The position numbers and the translations under genes are program-made. Of a DNA stretch of 64,000 nucleotides, positions 35,346 to 45,785 are shown in pieces. Origin of the DNA: Epiperipatus broadwayi. Taxonomy: Eukaryota > Onychophora > Udeonychophora > Euonychophora > Peripatidae. The notes under the pieces are model-generated. The model saw nothing but the letters and a program-made list of their open reading frames with translations. It had not been told where the DNA came from and searched no databases. Numbering within the stretch: position 1 is the first letter of the stretch; each line of letters begins with the position of its first letter. The stretch spans positions 2,358,001 to 2,422,000 of the forward strand of contig JAQFVV010012537.1 in the NCBI GenBank assembly GCA_028023455.1, written 5' to 3'.

Positions 35346-36104
35346 TTAAAGATTACTGATTTAATTCCCATGAATACCTGAAGACGAGAGAAGAAATCTA
35401 CCATTTAAATTTTTTTTTTTTTAAAAACCTGCATATTATCACCAACATTTAAATGTAGTTGGAAAAAAAAAGAAATATTTGAATTTTCTAAAATCATTTA
35501 ACATTTTGACACGATGATGGAAATAGGCCTAGACATAAAATAAAATAAAATGTCATTATTAAAAACCTTCAAACATTTTATGAATAAAAAATATATTACA
35601 TTTACAATTTATTTTCACTAATTTTAACCATTTCTTTAGTTAACTTTCTATTTTTTATATTTTAAATTATATGTAGTTTTAGGGTGGCCCATTTCATAGT
35701 TTAGGTTAATTGTTAACTGGTTTTAAAAAAATTCAAACTTTATACTTTTTAAAAATATATTCGCCTGTTAATAACAATCCACATACTCATTATACAATAC
35801 AGCATTTATTGTACTACTTTTCTCTTTTCTTCAGATATTGATAGCCTAACCAATAATAATACTAACATGAGAAGCAAATTGGGAACATTTAGATTCATGA
35901 ATGATTTTAAAGTGAAGCTGTAACTCCCTAAGATGTTCTGGCAAATATTCTATTTTGGCAACACTTATTTTTAAAAATTTTATCTTTATTAATTTTTTTT
36001 TCTATTGTTTTTTTTTTTTTTGCAAAAATGAATGTTTTTCTATTTTAAAAAAAATAAAGTTCACTTTTTTAAATATATCATTGTAAAGCCAATAAGATGT
36101 CATA
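35346..36104. other. AT-rich intergenic DNA with a small S2 SINE body fragment
   Basis: Around 35825-35925 the text CTTCAGATATTGATAGCC resembles the S2 SINE body on the minus strand. Nothing else is identifiable. Confidence 0.4.
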
Positions 36105-36370
36105 TCAATTGACCACTATTTCCCATGTTTACACAAACTGTTTATAACAGTAGCAAATTCTCCATATTGAAATGCCACCCAGTGCAAGGTATAGTAATCG
36201 ATGGATGCCAGAAGATTTGTGCATAAAATCCCTATCTTGTGCTTGGGGATATTAGAGGAGTACACAATAGATAGGGATTTTATGCACAAACCTTCTGGCA
36301 TCCATCGATTATTATGGCTTGGGTGGCACTGCTGTATGGGGAGTTTGCTACTGTTTGTTACAAGACATTA
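36105..36370. repeat. Family A head-to-head foldback
   Basis: CAGAAGATTTGTGCATAAAA at about 36209 is mirrored by TTTTATGCACAAACCTTCTG at about 36278. The outer text AATGCCACCC...GGGTGGCACTGC is mirrored likewise. The two family A 3' ends are inverted around a spacer of about 35 bp that holds GGGGATATTAGA. The hammerhead core itself is deleted. Confidence 0.82.
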
Positions 36371-36479
36371 CATGAATTTTGCTTACATCAGGCTGAACAG
36401 TATAATATAAGCAGAGGTTGCGTACTTGCGTATTGCTTTTATACAATTCTGGCCAAGTGTAAAAGTAACTGCAGTTGTT

Positions 36480-36740
36480 AAAACTAAGGTCATCATAATA
36501 TATGGATACAATATAACTGAACAAGCAAATTGGTTTGAATTGAAAACTTTTTTTTCACTTTAACTGGTAGTTTGACAGTAAAATAAAAAAGTTAAATATA
36601 GCAGAGGAAAGGTGCATTAGATACAAAAGATCCAAGTAGATTTCTGCCAAATACAAAAAGCTCACCACTGATGAAAACCATAAACTAGAAAATATTCTGG
36701 GGATATGAGATAGTCCTTATTTGACAGGGATTTAATAATT
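36480..36740 (+). repeat. Family A repeat, diverged copy with degenerate hammerhead core
   Basis: GCATTAGATACAAAAGATCC is followed by CACCACTGATGAAAACCATA and then AAACTAGAAAATATTCTGGG. The core (36661-36706) keeps CTGATGA and GAAA, but stem II has lost its GC pairs. It lies 110 bp after the inverted pair at 36105-36370. Confidence 0.6.
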
Positions 36741-37134
36741 ATCATCATATACTATCTATTGATAATTAAAAGTACATTATTAGACAGGAAAAATGTAATG
36801 ACAGAAAAATAATTTATATCTTTATATTTATGAATTTAAGCTAAAATATGACTACTTATACTTTGTTTTGTCTTTTTCATATTTTACTTCTGAAAGATTT
36901 ATGAAGTTGGGTTTAATTTATTTATGGTATAAAAACGTCCATCCTCCTACCATGCTAGTGAGTTGAGTTCAAGTTTGAATAAGTAAACTTTAATATTTTT
37001 TTTTCTAAGTAGAGATTAGGTTCAAGCAGTATTGGTTGGTAAATAGATATCCAACTATTATTAGTTAAAATTAAAATGACAATAAAAAAAAAAATTTAAA
37101 TCTTTCCCCCCTGGAAATGAGAAATCTTGGTGAA
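36741..37134. other. AT-rich intergenic DNA, nothing recognised
   Basis: A short text CGTCCATCCTCCTACCATGC (36939-36958) is GC-richer but not assignable. Confidence 0.35.
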
Positions 37135-37212
37135 TAATGCCTTAAACCATCAAACATCACATGATCACCATCTCTATACTAGCACATATATGGGGAGTTT
37201 TGCCTTTGAATA
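37135..37212 (-). repeat. Family A end fragment
   Basis: AAACCATCAAACATCACATG followed by ATCACCATCTCTATACTAGC and GGGGAGTTTTGCC is the family A end segment only. Confidence 0.7.
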
Positions 37213-37329
37213 ATGCCTTCTGTTTTGCTGTTTCCCTATGAGATGTTGTTGGAGTATCATTTTTATCATCCAGCAGAATATTTATAAATGATTACATCCT
37301 TATTAAATATACTTTAGAAACTAAATTTT

Positions 37330-37592
37330 ATTATTAATAATTTCTATTAGTCATTTATTAGATTAGAGATTACCGACTTAATGAATAATATTTCTGTTAT
37401 TTTTATTACACCACTCTCACATAAGTTAGGGACTGGTTTCTATCCATTGTAAAGGAATGCAATAACAACCACATGATCAAAGATATATAAAAAAGATGTA
37501 TGCTTCCCAAGATGCACATTTTGTGCTGACCCAACACTCATCAGTTGGCCTGAATCACAATCTCTTACACATATCTTTATCATTATTCAATA
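37330..37592 (-). repeat. Family B repeat with hammerhead core (minus)
   Basis: It runs from TTAGTCATTTATTAGATTAG through CACCACTCTCACATAAG to the ribozyme region at 37505-37550 and TCTCTTACACATATC. On the minus strand the core reads CCAACTGATGA, stem II GTGTTG/CAGCAC, AAAA in place of GAAA, stem III ATG-TG-CAT, C, then TTGGG for stem I. It is joined to a TA microsatellite at 37588-37609. Confidence 0.83.
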
Positions 37593-37710
37593 TATATATA
37601 TATATATATCAGAGACAGAGCGTCCATGTATTGAACAGAATGAGTGATTCTATAGAAAAATTCACTAAAACTTTAAAAGCTTTAATTAAAATTCAATTAA
37701 AAAAATTCAC

Positions 37711-38137
37711 TTTCAATTTTTTTACCAACAGTTGAATTTTTATATATGCAAAGAATGAATTTGACTAATACATTCTCGGTTGATTATAAGAAGTTCAAAC
37801 AATGCTAAGATCTAATTTACAGATAAAACTTTTAAGAATGTTAAAAGGATTTGGAAAATAAAAATATATTGATAATGTATTATCTATATTTAAACTAATC
37901 ATAGTCTGATCAGAATGAGCAATTCAAATTCATTATTTTTTGTATGGAATTACTGTTGATTTTCAATTTTTTTTACCAATAGTTGAATTGTTTTTATATA
38001 TGCAAAGAATGAATTTGACTAACGCATTCTCAGTTGATTATAAGAAGTTCAAACAATGCTAAGATCTAATTTACAGTTAAAACTTTTAAGAATGTTACAA
38101 GGATTTGGAAGATAAAAATATATTGATAATATATTTT
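37711..38137. repeat. Tandem duplication, 250-bp period, two copies
   Basis: About 175 bp starting TTTCAATTTTTTTACCAA at 37711 is repeated at 37961 with about 95% identity by eye. It contains ATGCAAAGAATGAATTTGAC and GTTCAAACAATGCTAAGATC. Unit spacing is 250 bp. The high identity indicates a recent duplication. No coding content. Confidence 0.85.
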
Positions 38138-38284
38138 CTGATTTACAGCCGAGTTTCAGATTTTTGTAGATGTGTGTAATATATATATATAAGGTGCTAT
38201 TATGTAAAAATTGCTGTGGCAATTGAAATAAAACATTATATAAAAAGAAGTGTGCTTCTATTCCTAAAAAAAGTCATGCTTTGT

Positions 38285-38370
38285 TACTGATCTATGTATT
38301 TATAGCTAATTACTACAGTTTATTGATATGTCAAACTTAGTGACCTCACAACTTTGACATAAAAACCATT
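38285..38370 (-). repeat. Family B flank fragment
   Basis: ATTACTACAGTTTATTGATA followed by TGTCAAACTTAGTGACCTCA matches the sequence next to the family B copy at 59345-59400. It marks the outer part of a B unit whose centre may have been lost. Confidence 0.5.
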
Positions 38371-38377
38371 TGATGGA

Positions 38378-39065
38378 TGTATTAAACAGGCAAAACTCTC
38401 CATACAGTAGTGCCACCTTGTGCCAACCAAAGTAATCAATGGAATGTCAGAAGGCTTGTGCATAAATTCCCTATCTAATGTCTACTCATCCAGCAAGGAG
38501 CCTTGGATCTGAGAGCACTGCACCTAGATCTTAAGATCTAATGCAACCCTCCAGCAGCCACCTTTTATCTCTACTTAACTACAAAACTATGAGAATAAAA
38601 TTGAAAACTCAATAATAGTTTCAATCTAAGCTCAATAGCTTATATAGTCATATTGGAGTGAACTCAGTTCAGCATCCATACATTTTGGTATCTATGGCTC
38701 TTTAACAACCATAGCCATCACTATCCTATTAGGCAGTATTGGTGTTAAACCATTAAACATCACATGATCACCCTCTCTTATGCTAGCACATAACTGTTAT
38801 TAAACAGACAAAAGTCTCCATACAATAGTGTCACCCTGTGCCAACCAGAATAATCAATGAAATATCAGAAGGCTTGTGCATTAAATCCATATCTAGTGCC
38901 TACTCATCTAATATCCCTAGATGAGTTTCTGGCTTGTGGTCTTCATCAGTGAGAAGCCTTGCATCTGAGAGCACTGCATCTAGATCTTAGAATCTAATGC
39001 AACCCTCCAGCAGCCACCTTTTATCTTTACTTAACTACAAAACTATGATTCTAAAATTGAAAACA
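38378..39065 (-). repeat. Family A, two tandem copies (minus)
   Basis: The first unit is about 38390-38810. It runs from CAAAACTCTCCATACAGTAG to ATGCTAGCACATAACTGTTA. The second starts immediately at about 38812 with the same opening and is truncated near 39065. Unit length is about 425-430 bp. The second keeps the core at 38911-38956 (minus: CACTGATGA, stem II GACC.../...GCC, GAAAC). In the first unit the core is deleted between TACTCATCCA and GGAGCCTTGG. Head-to-tail units joined directly are what a Penelope-like terminal repeat pair or a rolling-type template would give. Confidence 0.85.
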
Positions 39066-39087
39066 CAATAATATTTTCAATCTAAGC

Positions 39088-39445
39088 TCAATAGCTTATG
39101 GGTCTGAACTGAGCTTAGATTGAAAATATTGTTTTCAATTTCATTCTCATGGTTTTGTAGTTAAGTAGAGGTAAAAGATGGTTGCTGGAGGGTTGCATTA
39201 GATCCTAAGATCTAGGTGCAGTGCTCTCAGATCCAGAGCTTTTCACTGATGAAGGCCACAAACCAGAAACTAATCTGGGGATATTAGATGAGTAGGCAGA
39301 TAGGGATTTTATGCACAAGCCTTCTGGCATTTCATTGATTACTCTGGTTGGCATAGGGTGGCACTACTGTATAGAGAGTTTTACCTGTTTAATAACAGTT
39401 ATGTGCTAGCATAAGAGATGGTGATCATGTGATGTTTTATGGAAG
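39088..39445 (+). repeat. Family A, plus copy facing the tandem pair
   Basis: It runs from TAGCTTATGGGTCTGAACTG through GATCCTAAGATCTAGGTGCA, the core at 39240-39282 (CACTGATGA, stem II GGC/ACC, GAAAC, triplet ATC), to GCATAAGAGATGGTGATCAT. It is head to head with the minus units at 38378-39065. The ATC triplet is a tolerated hammerhead cleavage triplet in general. The GGC/ACC change weakens stem II. Confidence 0.86.
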
Positions 39446-39500
39446 TATATTAATAATTTTGATTAGTCATTTATTAGACTAGAGATTATTCACTTAATGA
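39446..39500 (-). repeat. Family B end fragment
   Basis: TTAGTCATTTATTAGACTAG followed by AGATTATTCACTTAATGA is the family B terminal segment. It is next to a family A copy. Confidence 0.6.
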
Positions 39501-40956
39501 TTTACTTTCAATTCTTTTTATTCTTTTATCATAACTTTATTTTATTAGCAATTTTTTTGTGTGTTTTAAATCACTTTTTTGCCCAATTAAATTTGAAGCT
39601 ACTTCATAACTCAACTCTGGTTATTCCAATCACCAAAAATACCAAGGGTTATATATGTATTTACATGTTACAAATTTATTTTCATCTTTATTTGAAAAAT
39701 TGAGTTGCTGATATCTTTTAAATCTATATTTTCCATATTTGTAAAAATATTTATTAAACTACATTTTTCAAGTTTTTTTTATTATTAAAATATATCTAAA
39801 TACTACAAGTCAGGTTAATAAAAATATTGAATACTTATATGCTCTAATCAATACCTTATTTATCAACAAAAAATCAATTGAATTTTAATCATTAATAAGA
39901 CGTTTTTACATTCATTTCAAATTTGGAAAAAAAAAGATATTAAAAAGCACATTGTTTGTTTAAAATTAAATCAATGTGTTTTCTTTTAAATTTATTAAGC
40001 ATTTTAAATTTTATTTTATTTTTTGCATTAAAATCTTTCATTGGTGAATAAAACTAAGAAATACTGCCATCAATTATTCTTTTAATATTTTTGCATATCA
40101 TCATCATCAGTAAGAAACACTCATACATAAGCATGACTATTTCTACTCCAGAGAAAAATTATAAAATAACAAAAGAAACAATAACAAAACTGTACTAGAG
40201 ATGAGTTTTGTTATACAAGTCAATATATGATTAACAAATATGTCCACATATAGATCACCCTTCTTTATTATTCTAGTTTGATATTTTGCATGTCATTTTC
40301 ATCTTCTTTTGCATTAACTTTTTCTTTATGAGATACCTCCATACCATACTGAATTCTAGCTCCTGTGTTACATTCTCCCAAATAAAATGATTAACATTGC
40401 ATTTCTTTTCAATATCTGCAATAATGTTTGTAATATAACCAGAATCTATCACTCTTATAAAAACTATATAAAAAACACCAGGAAGTGTTGTGTTAGTTTA
40501 CATGTCTAATCCTATGGAAATGGAAATTTTACAACCGGTAATTGTATAGCATCCTATCCATCAAGATGAAGAATATACTGATTGGTCTTTTGATCTTGAC
40601 ATTGCATTTTAAATTTTTTATTAAGTATTGTTAAATAAAACTTTTTTTGTAGATAGATTTGTTTACTTCTTCAAATGAGTGACTAGGAATTAGACTTCAG
40701 TTATTTGGAAATGGTATTTAGTTAAAAATCTTATTAGTTTTTTTTTTTTTTTGTAATTGGTTATTAATAATAAGTTCTTATCATTGCTTTAACAAATATA
40801 TTTTTTTATTATAAAAGCTGTTCTTTTAGAAATATTTTTTCACTTTATTTCAGACCATCTATTATAATCTTGAATTAATAATGATAGTGGAAAGAGACTA
40901 CTTTTATATAACAGCAATAATATGGAGATAAGTTATTGCTTTTTCATATTTATTAG
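39501..40956. other. AT-rich intergenic DNA, nothing recognised
   Basis: No gene. ORF 39497-39703 is low-complexity. Confidence 0.4.
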
Positions 40957-41206
40957 TCATCATCATCATTTTTAACAATTATCAATTCACTGCAAAATGA
41001 AAGTCTCTCCAAGTTCAATTCATCCCTGATCTCTAGTCTCTCTTTTCCACATCATCTTGATACATTTTCTTATTCCATCCATCCATTTCACTTGTAGTCA
41101 CTTTCTAAGTCTTTTACAATCTCTTGGAATCCACTTTAAGATTTCAACTGTCCATTTATTATCATCTCTTTTACCAATATGTCCAGCCCAGCTCCACTTA
41201 AGTCTC

Positions 41207-41211
<5 letters not shown>
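40957..41211 (-). mobile_element. RTE LINE 3'-end fragment
   Basis: On the minus strand this is the RTE 3' region: GGACATATTGGTAAAAGAG, then a segment corresponding to the WTIEILNW block of the copy at 60885, then GAACTTGGAGAGACTTTC and the TGATGATGATG tail at about 40958-40970. It is 5'-truncated and joined to an AT microsatellite. The ORF on the opposite strand at 41057-41326 is a shadow. Confidence 0.85.

Positions 41212-41272
<61 letters not shown>
41212..41272. repeat. (AT)n microsatellite, about 30 units
   Basis: An uninterrupted AT dinucleotide tract of about 60 bp adjoining the truncated RTE fragment. Confidence 0.97.
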
Positions 41273-41274
<2 letters not shown>

Positions 41275-42607
41275 ATGGATTGTTATTATAATAAAGAATA
41301 AAAATGAGGAAATAATATCAATGTAAGTAAAAATAATCCCTTAATCTTTGATGTTACCAACAAATTATCAATTATTACTAATTGAAAATCCCTGGGGACA
41401 AACCAGTTTTTTATTAAACCTATAATAACACTTTTGTTTGAGTTTTTTGTTGTAGTAAAAGGAGTCCTTTTTTACTTCAAACCCAAGTTCTCACATGAAT
41501 TTAAATCCTAAAAACTATTTTTATAGGTATATACATATCACATGAAAGCAATCAATACTTATCAACACCAATTAATCTTTAATGACACCATTCTTATAAA
41601 TAAAAGGCTGTGTTGATAGCAAATTGTGATATAGATAAAGTGTTAACTGCTATCACATGATTTATATTTATAAATACATATAACTTTGAAAAAAAAATCA
41701 GCTTTATTATCTATCTACCTTTCTCTCTCTTTATATATATATGTATTATGTGTTGGACTATATTCATTATTTAGTTAAATTGCTAAATGAAAACCTAAAC
41801 TGGAATTACTTAAAAATTAAAAACTATATCTATGAAATGCTATGTGAATTTCAAAGATTATTCCCATTAAAATTAGCTATTTCATTAAAAATTGTTTAAA
41901 ATAACATAAAACTATGTTTAGAGAGAAGCAACAGATATCTAAAATATCAGATTGTACATTTACTAACAAACATATATTCAATTGGAAAAACATAAGAACA
42001 TTAGAAGGATAAGAAAAAGTAAACAATGAAAGTGGTTCACTGAATGGCAAATAATCTCATAAGTCAATCTAGTGTGATAATTCATAATATCAGATCTTGC
42101 CCTTAAAAAGAAAATGTTGAGAAATCAGAAGGACTCTTATAGATAAATAAAGTTTTTACTGATTGTTGCATTTGACTAAATAATTTAATTGATTAGAGAA
42201 TCACAGTAAATTTGGTGTTAAAGAATCTAAGGGTGACCAGCTCAATTCCTGTGCTAATTATTCAGGTTAGAAATATATGAAAAGAAAGAAAATTTTATAA
42301 TAACATTGTGTTCAGTATTAACCTGGTGTGGAGGTTATTTAATACATTTATATTAACACTTCAACTAAATAGTGCACTATATAAATTACCAAATTAAACA
42401 TCATTACTGCAAATCTTTGGATAGTTATCTCATATGATATGGTTTTTAATTTGAGAAAGCTTTTATTTATGAAAATTATATTTCTATTAAAATTGCTAAA
42501 AATCCTTAATATCCTCTTTTATATCGATTTAAAAATCAAATCATAAATACCACAAATGACGTCTTTTTGCAAATATGTGACTATTCTTTCTTTTTCATTT
42601 TAAAGTT
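41273..42607. other. AT-rich intergenic DNA with a degraded S2 SINE head
   Basis: Around 42185-42270 the text GATTAGAGAATCACAGTAAA and AGAATCTAAGGGTGACCAGC with CTCAATTCC resembles the S2 SINE tRNA-like head. Nothing else was recognised. Confidence 0.4.
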
Positions 42608-43034
42608 AGTAATATTCATTAAGGCTGTAGCCTCAAGCACATGCGTACAAAATGTGATAGTAGGGACCTCTACAGGTCTTAAACCACAAGCTTACTCTTT
42701 AAAAGAAAAGAGGGGAACCCCTCCTTACTTCAACCTACTTTCTATTTAAATAGGTGAAGCTGAAGTGGTTCGATCTGAGAGTGTGAAGCTATTCAATACT
42801 TTACTAATTACGTCCACATTTTTTATTACACATTAATACTCGTGAAATCTTTCGATTTACAGCGAGTCAATGGAAAGATTATATAGTGAGAAATCTATTA
42901 CGATAATTTAAAGTTGTAATTATAAATTTATTTAAACGTAAGTAATATTCATTAAGGCTGTAGCCTCAAGCACATGCGTATAAAAATACGATAGTAGGGA
43001 CCTCTACAGGTCTTAAACCACAAGCTTACTCTTT
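42608..43034. repeat. Pair of 93-bp direct repeats 333 bp apart (TRIM-like or tandem duplication)
   Basis: AGTAATATTCATTAAGGCTG starts the repeat at 42608 and again at 42941. Both copies (42608-42700 and 42941-43034) continue through CCTCAAGCACATGCGTA, a hairpin GACCTCTACAGGTC, and CACAAGCTTACTCTTT, with a handful of differences. The repeats flank about 240 bp of unrelated, partly GC-richer sequence. Without TG...CA ends or a primer-binding site I cannot call an LTR element. A miniature terminal-repeat element or plain duplication both fit. Confidence 0.8.
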
Positions 43035-43597
43035 GGAAGAAAATTTTCATAGAAGAGAAAATATGAATTATATAATACTTCTGAATAACAGAGAAAAACT
43101 GGAGACTTAAAACATACTCATGAAAAATTTCTTAAAAAAGAAAACTTTATAGTAAATGTAGAGTGGCACATTAGCATATTTCTTAGCTACTTCAGTAATA
43201 TATTTGTGTTTAGCATATTAAATTGTTTTAATCTGAAATACAAGATTAGCTTAAAAAGAGTATTTATCTAAATATTTATCTAAAAACTTAGACTTGTGTC
43301 AACTCTGTTAAATTACGGGCTATTCTTTCAAATGACAGTTGTTATATAGTTTAGATATTAATATAATCAACAAAAGTATAAAAAAATGATTATATATTTA
43401 ATTTAACATTAACAGTTATGCTATGAATGTGTAAATATAAAGTTCAAAGTTCATATGTGTTAAAGTATTGGTAATTGTAAAATATTGATGTGTAAATTTA
43501 AAATTATATATAATTATGAAATTTAATATTGCATATTTCCAACATGATTGCTTAAGTTTGTTTTGTCAGTTTCGTTAATATACCAATCACACACTAG
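43035..43597. other. AT-rich intergenic DNA, nothing recognised
   Basis: No gene or repeat recognised. Confidence 0.4.
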
Positions 43598-43850
43598 TCA
43601 TTTTAAAAATGATAATTGTAATTTAATATATGCAAAGTTTTTAGACATATAAAACAAATGTCTACGGATATTTCAGATGTAATATATGTCTGAGATACCC
43701 AGAATAACATGATTGTTTTATTATTTGTATTACTATCTAACTTTCTGTCATTTGAAAAAATAATAATTGTAATTTAATAGATGCAAGTTTGCTTAGGCAT
43801 ATAGCACAAATGCTCAAGGGTATTTGAGATGTAATATATGCCTGAGTGAC
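43598..43850. repeat. Two diverged direct repeats of about 100 bp
   Basis: Copies at 43598-43700 and 43748-43850 share ATAATTGTAATTTAATA, GATGTAATATATG and CTGAG in order, at about 80% identity by eye. Offset 150 bp. Confidence 0.7.
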
Positions 43851-45426
43851 TGAAGTATTTTGTTCAGATGAAACACAATATGGGACTTATGTTTTATGAT
43901 GTTTTTGTAATGGTTTCTCTTAAGCAAAAAGTGGTTGAAGATTCATTTTGACAAATAGTAATATTAAATATAGGGTAAATCTAAATAAGTTTAAAATGAA
44001 CATTCTAATATGCAATCTTTGGTGAAAGTAAAATGAACATTATTAAGAATTTTAATAGTATCAACTAACACTACATAAAGTAAATTGAATGAGTACAAAC
44101 ACTGTGAAAAACATTTAGTACACCAGTCACTAACTGTTTTCTGAATGCACTTAACTTGGAATGATTAGTAAAAAAATAATTTCTAAAAAGCAAACAATGA
44201 AATAACCTTGTTGTTGGTTGTCATATTTTTTATTACTCTTCAGAATATAATTTTCATCTTTTTAATCACATATTTTGTAGACTTTTATACACTTTCTTTG
44301 CTAAAAGCATTCTTTACTTTTAAAAAAACTATCATATAAATTCTATATTTTAAAAAAAGGATTTTGAATTTTCCACCTTTGGTATTTTTTTTATGTTACA
44401 TCAATTTAAAACTTTAGACTGACTTAAGATTGTCATGATAAATTTGATATTTGCTTAATTTTTGGCTGATCTGTTTCTCTTATCTTATTTTACAACTGTG
44501 AAAAATAAATATGTGAATAATGGAAAAATTAAAACTCATTACAACTTGAAATTACAATCAAATTTAGAATTCCCAACATGGGTTACCAATACTCTCAGGA
44601 CATGGGAAGTTTGTTGAGGGGGTATGGTAAATGGCAAATAAATAAGTATATTATGCTATTAATATATTCCAAAAATATGTTATCAATATTTCTGGGCTAT
44701 TCCATGTTGATAGGGTCTGTTAACCTTACTGACAACATTTCAGGTCTCTTTTCAGACATGGATACAGTGAGGCTGCATAGACATCTTTTTTCAGCAGAGT
44801 GATAACTCAATAAATCTTAGTTAAGATTCAAGATAGCTGGTGAAATAGCAAGTTAATATCTCATTGAGGCTCATCTTTATGGCATCTGTACCTCCTGTAC
44901 ATGTGTATGACATTCTGCATGGTACCAAACTGCTTATTTCTTATTATAATGAGTAGGGGATACCAGTTAATTTACTAAAACCCAATAAGGCATAGGGACC
45001 AAAAATATTGGGAATTTCTGATTTAGAGGATTTGAATAAAATTACAAGAATTACTGAGATATCATTGTTAATATAATAAATTAAAGGCTGTACTAAATAA
45101 AATCTCAATAGCAAAAGCAACTATTTTTTAAAATATGATTGCATTTGATAAGAGTATGTATTAATGTTATATTTAATATTTCCGATATTTTGTCCAAGTA
45201 TGAAATGGTATTAATATTACCTCAGTGACAGAGTTCTTATTACTAATACAAAAAAGAGTTATCATTTACTCAAGAATTTTTTTTAAATAAAATAATAAAA
45301 ATAATAAACAGTCTTTAAAAAACTCACTGCATGGTAAAGACTCCCTCAACAGCACCTTGTAGAATAGTAGTATAATGCTTTCCAATTTCTGGATTGTACA
45401 CATTTAAATAGGTTTCCATTCTTCTA
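43851..45426. other. AT-rich intergenic DNA, nothing recognised
   Basis: An ORF at 44578-44802 begins MGYQYSQDMG and has no domain I recognise. Its surroundings look non-coding. Confidence 0.4.
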
Positions 45427-45785
45427 TTGTTTAACTAAGAATAGATAAATCCCATTGACTGACTAATATTGGATGGTTATCTGAACTGACTATGGGCCAA
45501 TTATTTTGGGGAACTGTCAATATATTTCAAATTTATTTAGTATGAGTAGATAAATATCATTGAATGACCAACATTTGTTAATTAGTTGATTTGTTTATGG
45601 ACTAATTATCTGAAAAAAATTCCAATATGTCAATATATCTCAAGAAGTTTACTTAGTATAAAGTTGAATCTAAGCTAATAAATCCCACTGACCAACTATG
45701 GTTAGGTGAACTGACTTTGGACAAGTTTTCTGGCTAAAATCCCAGGAGCTATCAATATATTTCAAATTTACTTAGTATGGAGTTC
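45427..45785. repeat. Diverged tandem repeat, about 115-120-bp unit, three copies
   Basis: Each unit has AGATAAATCCCATTGACTGA, a segment with ACTGACTATGGGCCAATT, and ends TCAATATATTTCAAATTTA followed by CTTAGTATG, with substitutions and small gaps. Units start near 45431, 45545 and 45675. Confidence 0.75.

Noticed and set aside
36116-36410. Overlapping ORFs on both strands
   Set aside because: They are produced by the two inverted family A ends.
41057-41326. Plus-strand ORF of 89 codons
   Set aside because: It is antisense to an RTE 3' fragment and continues into an AT microsatellite.
42608-43034. Classical LTR retrotransposon
   Set aside because: Repeats lack TG...CA ends, and there is no primer-binding site or coding region between them.
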